From Dehalococcoidia bacterium (GTDB lineage: Bacteria; Chloroflexota; Dehalococcoidia; UBA2979), in NCBI GenBank assembly GCA_004297315.1, contig SCTU01000283.1, positions 1 through 12,932 on the forward strand: 12,932 nt of DNA, written 5' to 3'. The first letter of the stretch is position 1, and every line of letters starts with the position of its first letter. Shown here one piece after another: positions 5,091 to 11,583 of the stretch. The notes beneath the pieces were generated by a model, which saw only the letters and a program-made list of their open reading frames with translations, did not search any database and had not been told where the DNA came from. The position numbers and the translations under genes are program-made.

Positions 5091-7909
5091 CAGCGCGGGT
5101 CGAGCCAGCGTGTCACGGCGGCAGGCATGTCGTCCGCGCGCAGGCGGCGCACCTCGCAGTCGGGCAACGCGTCGATGAACGCGGGCCCGTACTCGCGTCG
5201 TGTCACGCGGCTGTCGAGCACCACAAAGACGCCCCGGTCCCTCGAACCGCGGATCAGCCGCCCGAAGCCCTGGCGGAAGCGGAGAATCGACTGCGGTAGC
5301 GCGAACTCGTCAAACGGGTTGTCGAACTGCTCCGCGCGGCCGGCGTAGACCGGGTCACTCGGCACCGGGAACGGCAGGCGCGCGACGGCAATCTGTGAGA
5401 GCGCCTCCCCCTGTACGTCGATCCCCTCCCAGAACGCCGCCGTCCCGAGCAGCAGCGTCCGCGGGCGCTCGGTCAGCAGCCGCAGCAGTCGCGCCGGCGA
5501 GCCGTCGACGCCCTGCGCGAGCACCGTGAGGTTGTCCGCATGCAGCGGCTCGCGCAGCGCGTTTGCGGTTGACCGCACGGCCTGATGCGAGGTGAACAGC
5601 CCGAGCGTGCGCCCCTGAGCGGCCCGCGCGAGCGCGCCCAGCGTCTCCTGCACGGCGCGGTCGTAGCCCGGCATGCCGGGTTCCGGCAGGTCGTTGGCGA
5701 CGAGGACGAGGACCGCGCGTCGGTAGTCGTATGGCGACGGCACCTCAAGTGTCCGCGGCTCGTCCAACCCCAAGCGTCGCGCGGCGAACTCGAACGAGCC
5801 GGCCGTGGTCAGCGTCGCCGACGTGACCATGACGGACTCGCGTCCGGCATAGAGGTCGACGGCGAGCCGCCCCGCCACCTCGAGCGGCGCGAGGTTGAGT
5901 CGCACGTCGCCCTCGCCTGACGTGAGCCACGCGATGTCGTCGCGCGTTGGACGCAGCACGGTGCGGCGCAGCGAGTCACGCGCCCCGACCAGGGCCTCGA
6001 CGGCATGGCCGACCTCGCCGCGCAAGGCCTCGACGTCCGGCGCGTCCTCGACGGCCGCGAGGCCGTCGCGGATCGCGCCGAGGCGGTCGAGCGTCACCGC
6101 AAGCCCCATGTCCGTGGTGACCGCAGCGCCTTCGACTTCTTCCCATGCCGGCTGCGCGCGACGCGCGGAGGTGAGCGAGACCTCAGACCGGCCGCCCGGT
6201 CGCGTGTCTTCCTGGTCCTCGATGAAGCGGCGCACTGCGTCGACGAGGTCGCGGACGTGTTCGCGTGCGCCCGTCACGGCGGTGTCGAGGTTCGCTGCGG
6301 CGGGAGCGAGCCCGGCAGTCGGCGCGAGCGCCTGCACCGGGCCGCGGGCCAGGCCCTGCACGCGTCTGGCCAGTCCGGCGGCGCCATGCCGGTCCTGCGC
6401 GCCCAGGCCGTCCAGCCGGTCGCGCAACTCGCGCAGCGAAAGCGTCGCGCCGTAGTGCTGCGTTGCCACGTCCTCCAGGCGGTGCGCCTCGTCCACCACG
6501 AGATGGCGGAACGGTGGCAACACCTGGTCGCCGCGAGCGGCGTTGGCGAGCAACAACGAGTGGTTCGCGACGACGGCGTGCGCGGCGGCGGCGCGCTGGC
6601 GCGCACGCAGCAGGAAGCAGGAGCCGTCGCGCACGTAGGCGCAGCGCCGCGCGAGGCAGTCCGTCTCGCCGGCCGAGACCTGATCCCATGCGGGATTCTC
6701 GGGCGAGGTCATGTACAGCTCGCTGCGCTCGCCTGTCTCCGTGTCCGGGAGCCATGCGGCGATGCGGGCGAAGAGGCGCGCCTCCGGTTCGGTGCGCGGC
6801 GATGGGTCGAGGCGGACCGCGGCCCAGCGTTCCAGACAGAGGTAGTTGGTGCGCCCCTTCAGGAGTGCGGTGCGCAGCGTCCCGACCGGCACGCCCGCGT
6901 AGCCCTCGACGATTGCCGCGGCGAGCGGCAGGTCTTTCGTCGCGAGCTGGTCCTGCAGGTTGAGCGTGTGCGTGGAAACGACGACGCGGTCGTTGTTGCG
7001 CAGTGCGTGGAGCAGCGCTGGCAGAAGGTAGGCGAGCGACTTCCCGGTGCCGGTCCCGGCCTCGACGGCGAGGTGCCCGCCCTCGTGCAGGTTCTCGGCG
7101 ACGGCGCGAGACATCGCCTCCTGCCCCGCCCTCCGCTCGTAGCCGGGGAACAGATCATCGCGGGCTGCCGCCGCAGCGAAGAGCGCGTCCACGTCCGAGG
7201 CCGTGACTGGACGTCGCTCGATGTTTGGGGTGAGCGTGGCCGGCGCCGGCAGCGAGGGCGGCAGCGGCATCCGCGCGAGGATCGCACGCGCTTCATCCTC
7301 GGTTGGAGGCACGTCGTGACGGCGCGCCAGGGCGTCGTCGATCAGCCGCGTGACCCGCCATCCCGCGCGCTCCGCGAAGATCCGCACCTCCAGCAGCAGC
7401 GGGCGCGGCATCGCCTCCAGCCGGTCGAGGAGCGCGAGGAAGATGTCGCGCGTCGCCTCGGCGTCCGCGAGCGCGCGGTGCGCGACCGGCATCGAGACTC
7501 CCACGGCCGCCGCGAGTGAGCCGAGGTTGAGCCGGTGCGCGGTCGGCAACAGGACGGAGGCGAGTTCCCACGTGTCGTAGGACGCGCCGGCAGGGATGAT
7601 CTGCTCCGCGGCGAGGAACGCGAGGTCGAAGGCGATGTTCTGGCCGACGATCGCGCGGTCGCCGATGAACTCCCGCAGGCCAGACGCGACCTCGTGGAAA
7701 CGAGGCGCGCCGGCCACGTCGGCGTCCGAGATGCCGGTGAGCGCACGGACCTCCGCCGGGATCGGCCGGCCCGGGTCGACGAACGTCGTGAACGTCTCGG
7801 CGCGGCCCTGCCGGTCGAAACGCGTGGCGCCTACCTCGATGATGACGTCGGAGTCCAGGCTCAACCCGGTGGTCTCCAGGTCGAGCGCGACATATGACTC
7901 AGCGGGCAT
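5090..7909 (-). CDS. dinG: DinG-type helicase with N-terminal DEDD exonuclease domain
   Basis: This is a 939-aa fusion of a DnaQ-like 3'-5' exonuclease and an XPD/DinG superfamily 2 helicase, expected to act in DNA repair or on R-loops and stalled forks. The exonuclease domain (about residues 1-165) has D10/E12 in LDLETTG, D95 in NIAFD, and H144/D149 in HRALADAEAT, so all DEDDh residues are present. The helicase has Walker A EAGTGTGKS (283-291), Walker B DEAH (473-476), motif V GTAAFWEGIDVQGE and motif VI QGFGRLIRG near the C-terminus. Four cysteines, C358 (NYLC), C418, C423 and C431, are placed as in Fe-S helicases of the XPD/DinG group, which suggests a 4Fe-4S cluster. The start ATG at 7909 has GGAAG 8 nt upstream. 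The gene lies 51 nt after the PHP gene, in a gap containing only a GC-rich palindrome, and shares one base with the GNAT start. Confidence 0.93.
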   Translation of the reverse strand: MPAESYVALDLETTGLSLDSDVIIEVGATRFDRQGRAETFTTFVDPGRPIPAEVRALTGISDADVAGAPRFHEVASGLREFIGDRAIVGQNIAFDLAFLAAEQIIPAGASYDTWELASVLLPTAHRLNLGSLAAAVGVSMPVAHRALADAEATRDIFLALLDRLEAMPRPLLLEVRIFAERAGWRVTRLIDDALARRHDVPPTEDEARAILARMPLPPSLPAPATLTPNIERRPVTASDVDALFAAAAARDDLFPGYERRAGQEAMSRAVAENLHEGGHLAVEAGTGTGKSLAYLLPALLHALRNNDRVVVSTHTLNLQDQLATKDLPLAAAIVEGYAGVPVGTLRTALLKGRTNYLCLERWAAVRLDPSPRTEPEARLFARIAAWLPDTETGERSELYMTSPENPAWDQVSAGETDCLARRCAYVRDGSCFLLRARQRAAAAHAVVANHSLLLANAARGDQVLPPFRHLVVDEAHRLEDVATQHYGATLSLRELRDRLDGLGAQDRHGAAGLARRVQGLARGPVQALAPTAGLAPAAANLDTAVTGAREHVRDLVDAVRRFIEDQEDTRPGGRSEVSLTSARRAQPAWEEVEGAAVTTDMGLAVTLDRLGAIRDGLAAVEDAPDVEALRGEVGHAVEALVGARDSLRRTVLRPTRDDIAWLTSGEGDVRLNLAPLEVAGRLAVDLYAGRESVMVTSATLTTAGSFEFAARRLGLDEPRTLEVPSPYDYRRAVLVLVANDLPEPGMPGYDRAVQETLGALARAAQGRTLGLFTSHQAVRSTANALREPLHADNLTVLAQGVDGSPARLLRLLTERPRTLLLGTAAFWEGIDVQGEALSQIAVARLPFPVPSDPVYAGRAEQFDNPFDEFALPQSILRFRQGFGRLIRGSRDRGVFVVLDSRVTRREYGPAFIDALPDCEVRRLRADDMPAAVTRWLDPR

Positions 7910-7960
7910 CAGCCCGACTTCCCAGGCGGCGCGCGGCCGCGTTAGACCGAGGGGTAGAGA

Positions 7961-8698
7961 TTACTCCGCCCGGCCGGAGACGGCGTCGATCGAACCCTGC
8001 TCGAACCGCACCCAGCGCCCGTCTTTCTTCTTGTGGACGGCCTCGAAGCGTCCCTCGTGGAGTTCCTCCAGGAACTCCTCCGGGGTGGTGATCGGCTTCT
8101 CGAACCCCGTGGCGAAGGTGCCAATACCGCTCGTCGAGTGCGCGTCGGAGCCGCCGGTGCCGCTGATGCCCAGCAGCCGGACGACCTCCAGCGCGAACTC
8201 GTTCTCCTGCGGGGTGTTCGCGCCGTTCGCGACCTCCACCGCGTGCACGAGCTTGAAGACCGGCATCCGCTCGGCCGCCTCCGCTGGGGTCATCTCGAAC
8301 TTCACGCCGGTGCGCATCGCGGTCACGGGGTCGAAGAGACGGCGGAACGGGTGGGCGACGATCAGGAAGCCGCCCACCCTGTCGAGTTCCTCGCGCAGTT
8401 TGGCCGCTCGGCGGATCCCGGGCAGGTACGTCCGCAGCCCCACGGCCAGCATGTGGCCCATGTCGGTGGAGACTTCCATGCCGAAGTTGACGAAGAAGTC
8501 GGGGTGCTGCGCGCGGAAGCCCGCCTGGTGGTGGGACTCGTGCACGTTGTCGTGCTCGGTCATGTTCACGCCGGACAAGCCGATCTGGCGCGCAATCTGC
8601 ACGAGTTCGCTTGGGTCGAGCATGGAGTCGGACGAGGTCGGTTTGGTGTGGACGTGCATCTCGATGATCGAGCCACGCAGTCCGTCTTGGAGTTCCAG
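7961..8698 (-). CDS. PHP-domain metal-dependent phosphoesterase, probable CTG start
   Basis: This is a PHP (polymerase and histidinol phosphatase) domain hydrolase, a TIM-barrel-like fold with a cluster of two or three metals that cleaves phosphoesters. Ligand motifs are all present: MHVHT (H15, H17), TEHDN (H49), GMEVST (E75) with nearby H82, AHPFR (H116), VEVANG (E155) and GSDAHS (D185, H187). TrpH/YciV-like nucleotide phosphatases are the closest familiar relatives, but the substrate is not readable from sequence. The first ATG in frame is at 8659, directly at MHVHT. It would cut off the first beta strand (GSIIEM) and has no ribosome-binding site. A CTG at 8698 sits 5 nt after a perfect AGGAGG and gives MELQDGLRGSIIEMHVHT, 245 aa. 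No ATG, GTG or TTG exists in frame between 8659 and the upstream stop. It is the first gene of the PHP-dinG-GNAT unit. Confidence 0.88.
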   Translation of the reverse strand: MELQDGLRGSIIEMHVHTKPTSSDSMLDPSELVQIARQIGLSGVNMTEHDNVHESHHQAGFRAQHPDFFVNFGMEVSTDMGHMLAVGLRTYLPGIRRAAKLREELDRVGGFLIVAHPFRRLFDPVTAMRTGVKFEMTPAEAAERMPVFKLVHAVEVANGANTPQENEFALEVVRLLGISGTGGSDAHSTSGIGTFATGFEKPITTPEEFLEELHEGRFEAVHKKKDGRWVRFEQGSIDAVSGRAE

Positions 8699-8709
8699 CG
8701 GAGCCTCCT
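8696..8709 (-). promoter_or_regulatory. Perfect Shine-Dalgarno with CTG start for the PHP gene
   Basis: AGGAGG (8709-8704 on the minus strand) is followed by CTCCG and then CTG (8698-8696), which is ideal spacing. This is the strongest ribosome-binding site I see in the window. It decides the start of the PHP gene, since the ATG 39 nt downstream has no such sequence. Confidence 0.65.
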
Positions 8710-8750
8710 CGTCCGTCCGCGCCCATCAGCGGGTGGCGGCGGGTTTATGG

Positions 8751-8779
8751 AGGATAACGACCGGCCGTGTTCCCGTCAC
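8751..8779 (-). promoter_or_regulatory. Probable promoter for PHP-dinG-GNAT
   Basis: On the minus strand, GTGACG (8779-8774; four of six to TTGACA) and TATCCT (8756-8751; four of six to TATAAT) are separated by 17 nt. Transcription would begin near 8744, giving a leader of about 45 nt before the CTG start. It lies in the 101-nt gap after the membrane protein gene. A 5-bp dyad TCCCG-N6-CGGGA (about 8785-8770) overlaps the -35 box. It lacks a T-tract, so it is not a convincing terminator for the upstream operon. Confidence 0.5.
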
Positions 8780-8799
8780 GGCGGGATCGAGGCGGCACC

Positions 8800-9216
8800 T
8801 CAGGCGCGGGCGGCGAGGAACGGCAGCAGGCCCGAGAAGGCCGCGAGTGAGGTCAGCCATGTCGCCCAGATGGCCCGCCCCTCCCAGCCCAACTGCCATC
8901 CGCGCGCCACGGTGTAAACGAGTGCCGCGAGCAGGTGGATCGCCGCGACCCCGGCAGTAAACCTCGGCTGCCCGGCGAGGTGGTAGGCGACGCCTGCGAA
9001 GATCCCGGCCAGCGTCCATGCAATCACGAACGCGTTGACGGCGACGATCCCGAAGATCGGCAGGGAGACGTTCAACCCGGTCGGTGGGCGCACCTTCGCC
9101 CGCGAAAGTCCGAACATCAGGTAGCCGGTGCCGGCGAGCGCGACGGCGAAGCCGCTGACCCAGCCGGCCAGCACCGCCGCGAAAAGCGACGGCTCCGCCT
9201 CGATCAGCGCGATCAC
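8800..9216 (-). CDS. Four-helix integral membrane protein, function unknown
   Basis: This 138-aa hydrophobic protein has four likely transmembrane helices at about residues 10-36, 52-78, 86-104 and 115-137, with short loops. The first loop (LSRAKVRPPTGLN) is basic and probably cytoplasmic. No catalytic or transport motif is recognised. The GTG start at 9216-9214 overlaps the ispE stop as GTGA, implying coupled translation. A much longer frame continues upstream, but that part is antisense-free only as an out-of-frame shadow of ispE and is not a real N-terminus. It closes the ffs-rsmA-ispE unit. The tight overlap with ispE suggests stable linkage, but no isoprenoid role can be read from the sequence. 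Confidence 0.78.
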   Translation of the reverse strand: MIALIEAEPSLFAAVLAGWVSGFAVALAGTGYLMFGLSRAKVRPPTGLNVSLPIFGIVAVNAFVIAWTLAGIFAGVAYHLAGQPRFTAGVAAIHLLAALVYTVARGWQLGWEGRAIWATWLTSLAAFSGLLPFLAARA

Positions 9217-10154
9217 GCCTTCCCCCCGTGCGCCCCCTCCGCCGGCAGCACCTGGACGGCCAGCGCGGCGGCGCGAGGGAGCGTGTGTGCCTCGATCACG
9301 TGTGCCCCCTCTGTGCGGAAGATGCGCCGCAGCTCCTGCATCTTCGCGCCCTCCAGCACCAGCATGAAGACCGCGGGGCCGGACCCGCAGAGGTGCAGTC
9401 GAGGCGCACCCGCCGCGTGATACTTCGCGTAGTGCGCGATCAACTCCGGCTCGCTGCGCTCCACGACGGCCTCGAAGGTGTTGATCAGGTCCGCAGTCGG
9501 TGGCGGCGCGTTGCGCGCGATCCGTTGCGCGAGGCGGTGCGTGCGGTGGCCGTCCGTAAAGTCGTGCGGGTGCACCGAGGCGTAGCGGAACGCCGTCTTC
9601 GACGCGCGCTGCGGCACGGGCGGGATGAGCAGGAGCATGCGCATCGGCCGCAGGTCCTTCAGCGGTTCGACGACCTCGCCGCGGCCGGAGCAGAACGCCG
9701 TGCCGCCATGCAGGAAAAACGGCACGTCCGACCCGAGCGTGGCGGCGAGCGCCTCGAGACGCCCCGGCTGCCACTCGACCCCCCAGAGCCGGGTGAGCCC
9801 GCGCAGCACGGCGGCGGCGTCCGAGGAACCGCCGCCGAGGCCGGCGGGGGACGGGATCCGCTTCTCGACCTCGATCCGCAGGTCCGGAGCGCGCCCCAGC
9901 AGTTCCGCCATCTTCCGTGCCGCCCGGCCCGCGAGGTCGTCCGCCGGGTCGATGCCCTCGGCGTACGCGCCGGTGATCACAACTTCGAGCCCGGCGCCCT
10001 CGGCGCGCGGCCGGAGCGAGATGTGGTCGGCGAGGTCGAGCGTCGTCATCACCGTCGCGATCTCGTGGAAGCCGTCCGAGCGTTTGCGCAGGATCTCGAG
10101 CGCGAGGTTGATTTTGGCCGGCGCCAGCAGGCGAAGCCCTCCGGCCTTACTCAT
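9213..10154 (-). CDS. ispE: 4-diphosphocytidyl-2-C-methyl-D-erythritol kinase
   Basis: This GHMP kinase phosphorylates CDP-methylerythritol in the non-mevalonate (MEP) pathway to isopentenyl diphosphate. It shows APAKINLALEIL with catalytic Lys14, RSDGFHE, the ATP-binding GHMP loop PSPAGLGGGSSDAAA (about residues 101-115), and LGSDVPFF with catalytic Asp143. A late glycine motif HLCGSGPAVF is also present. The length, 313 aa, is typical. I start it at the ATG at 10154 (MSKAGGLRLLAPAK), which overlaps the rsmA stop as ATGAGTAA and has AAGG 8 nt upstream. An ATG at 10169 would add five residues but has no ribosome-binding site. Its downstream neighbour, a membrane protein gene, overlaps it by 4 nt. 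rsmA-ispE adjacency is common in Gram-positive and related bacteria. Confidence 0.95.
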   Translation of the reverse strand: MSKAGGLRLLAPAKINLALEILRKRSDGFHEIATVMTTLDLADHISLRPRAEGAGLEVVITGAYAEGIDPADDLAGRAARKMAELLGRAPDLRIEVEKRIPSPAGLGGGSSDAAAVLRGLTRLWGVEWQPGRLEALAATLGSDVPFFLHGGTAFCSGRGEVVEPLKDLRPMRMLLLIPPVPQRASKTAFRYASVHPHDFTDGHRTHRLAQRIARNAPPPTADLINTFEAVVERSEPELIAHYAKYHAAGAPRLHLCGSGPAVFMLVLEGAKMQELRRIFRTEGAHVIEAHTLPRAAALAVQVLPAEGAHGGKA

Positions 10155-11163
10155 CGTCCAGGCCTTCATCGAGGTCTTCGTCGAATTCTTCGTCTACCTC
10201 ATCGCCGCCAGGTTCCCTGGCCTCGCGCGCCTCGAGGAGGTCGGGGTGGCGGCGCTTCATGATGCCGTATAGCCGCTCCCAGTCCGCGACCTGGAGGTGC
10301 TGCGCGCGCGCCGTCGCCTCGATGCCCGCCTCCGCGAGGATCGCGAGGACGGGCGTGCGCTCCAGCGTGAACTCGTCGGTCAGCACGTTGTGCAGTTGCT
10401 TCCGCGGCTGCGCGAACCCGGCGCGCACGAGGTGGAAGAACGCCTCGATCTCCTCCGCGGGCAGACCGAGCGCCGGCGTGGGGAACTTCTCGATCGCCAC
10501 GACCGCCGACTGCACCTTTGGCGGCGGCCAGAACGCCGTGCTCGGGACTTCGAACAGCAGCTTCGGCGCGCCGTACACCTTCACGGAGATCGAGAGCAGC
10601 GACTCGCGCCCGGTGCCGCCGACGATCCGCTGGGCCACCTCGCGCTGGACGAGCACCACGATCCGCTCGGGCCCGGGCTGGGCTTCCAACAGCCGCCGGA
10701 CGATCGGCTGCGTGATGTAGTAGGGGAGGTTGCCGCACGCGGTATACGGCGGCTCCGCGCCGCCCTCCGCGAGCAACTCGTCAGGCTCGTAGTCCATCAC
10801 GTCCGCAGCGATGATCTCCAGCTGCGCGAACTCCTTCAGTCGCGCCCGCGTCGACGTGGCGAGTTCCTCGTCGAGCTCGACGGCGACCACGCGCCCGGCG
10901 AGGTGTGCGAGCTCCTCGGTGAGCCCACCCGGCCCTGCGCCGATCTCCAGCACCGTCTCGCCGCCCTCTGGGCAACAGGCACGTGCGATGTCCGCGAGGA
11001 TGAACTGGTCGATCAGGAAGTGCTGGCCGAGCGCCTTTCTCGGCTGCACGCCGAGGCGGCGGAGATACTCCGGCACATCCGGCAGGGGCGCCTTCGGCCG
11101 CTGCGACTTCGGCACCGAGGGCCGCCGCCGCGACGCCACCGAGGAGCGCTTGCGCGGGCTCAT
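10147..11163 (-). CDS. rsmA: 16S rRNA (adenine(1518)-N6/adenine(1519)-N6)-dimethyltransferase
   Basis: This is the KsgA/RsmA enzyme that dimethylates two adjacent adenines in helix 45 of 16S rRNA, using S-adenosylmethionine, late in 30S assembly. Motifs are PRKALGQHFL (residues 41-50), VLEIGAGPGGLTEEL (71-85, SAM binding), VAVELDEE with acidic E96, D121 in the ADV motif, and GNLPYYITQPIV (144-155, the NLPY catalytic motif). The 338-aa length exceeds the usual 260-290. The extra parts are a basic N-terminal extension of about 30 residues (MSPRKRSSVASRRRP and on) and a strongly acidic tail of about 20 residues from GGDEVDEEFDEDLDE. The start has GAGG 6 nt upstream. It follows the SRP RNA by 38 nt without a visible terminator and overlaps ispE by 8 nt. 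Confidence 0.95.
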   Translation of the reverse strand: MSPRKRSSVASRRRPSVPKSQRPKAPLPDVPEYLRRLGVQPRKALGQHFLIDQFILADIARACCPEGGETVLEIGAGPGGLTEELAHLAGRVVAVELDEELATSTRARLKEFAQLEIIAADVMDYEPDELLAEGGAEPPYTACGNLPYYITQPIVRRLLEAQPGPERIVVLVQREVAQRIVGGTGRESLLSISVKVYGAPKLLFEVPSTAFWPPPKVQSAVVAIEKFPTPALGLPAEEIEAFFHLVRAGFAQPRKQLHNVLTDEFTLERTPVLAILAEAGIEATARAQHLQVADWERLYGIMKRRHPDLLEAREAREPGGDEVDEEFDEDLDEGLDDE

Positions 11164-11201
11164 CCCCGGCCTCGGTGGCGGATCGCGGTTGGGTTTTGGG
11201 G

Positions 11202-11471
11202 GTGGCCGTGCCCCGCCTTCGCTCGGTTGCGCTGGCTTACTCCTGCTGGCTGGCTCAAGCCCGGCGATCCCGTGGCACCCGACGTCATCGACTTACCGTT
11301 GCTGCCTTCCGGCCCTGGCGGGGTTCGCCGCGCGTCGCCGCACGGGACCAGGCTCTCAACACTGCCCGGCGCTCGCAGTCCCTTCGCAGCCGTTCTATGG
11401 CGGGCATTCAGCCCCGCTGAAGCGGATTGCGGGTACAGGGCGCCGCTAACTCCCCGCCTAGCACGACCACA
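11202..11471 (-). ncRNA. ffs: Signal recognition particle RNA, large bacterial type
   Basis: This is the RNA core of the signal recognition particle, which binds Ffh and targets membrane-protein ribosomes to the membrane. The minus strand shows the conserved GTGCTAGGCGGGGAGTTAGCG near the 5' end, CCTGTACCCGCAATCCGCTT, and the helix 8 apical segment GGGCCGGAAGGCAGCAACGG with the GGAA tetraloop at 11310-11307. I set the ends from a terminal helix: GTGGTCGTGC (11471-11462) pairs with GCACGGCCAC (11211-11202) over 10 bp with one G-U. The 270-nt size matches the Bacillus scRNA form, with an Alu domain, rather than the 114-nt E. coli form. The ends are accurate to a few bases. It lies between a -10-like TACGCT and rsmA. 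Confidence 0.93.
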
Positions 11472-11475
11472 CTCA

Positions 11476-11504
11476 GCGTAGCAGCCGGCCCCCTTGCAGG
11501 CAGC
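11476..11504 (-). promoter_or_regulatory. Possible promoter for ffs (and rsmA-ispE)
   Basis: On the minus strand TACGCT (11481-11476) lies just upstream of the predicted 5' end of the SRP RNA, at the distance expected of a -10 box. A CTGCCT 17 nt further upstream is only a weak -35 (three of six). The placement rather than the match supports it. Confidence 0.4.
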
Positions 11505-11537
11505 GACGCCGCCGAGGCCGCTCACCCGCTCCGGCGA

Positions 11538-11543
11538 TACACT
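11538..11543 (+). promoter_or_regulatory. Possible -10 box for the REase-like gene
   Basis: TACACT (four of six to TATAAT) lies 40 nt before the GTG start and would give a leader of about 34 nt. No good -35 box is found 16-18 nt upstream, so this is a weak call. The 112 bases between ffs and this gene hold only these divergent promoter-like elements. Confidence 0.3.
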
Positions 11544-11583
11544 CGCCCTCTGGGTCGCCTGACGTCCAAGGACGGAGAAACGC

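Noticed and set aside
6005..7519. Long plus-strand open frame of 504 codons inside dinG
   Set aside because: It is antisense to a gene with every expected exonuclease and helicase motif. Its translation is Arg/Gly/Val-rich without any recognisable domain, typical of the mirror frame in GC-rich DNA.
7926..7940. GC-only palindrome between the PHP gene and dinG as a terminator
   Set aside because: The arms GCGGC/GCCGC have no T-run on either side, and such palindromes are expected by chance at this GC content.
7596..8960. Plus-strand open frame of 454 codons over dinG, the PHP gene and the following gap
   Set aside because: It is Ser/Arg-rich, has no domain, and is antisense to PHP metal-binding motifs.
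9217..9774. N-terminal extension of the four-helix membrane protein back to 9774
   Set aside because: This part overlaps ispE in another frame on the same strand and looks like noise. The GTG at 9216 overlapping the ispE stop codon is the natural start.
10297..11481. Plus-strand open frame across rsmA and the SRP RNA
   Set aside because: It runs antisense through a conserved structural RNA and a conserved enzyme. The open frame follows from base composition.
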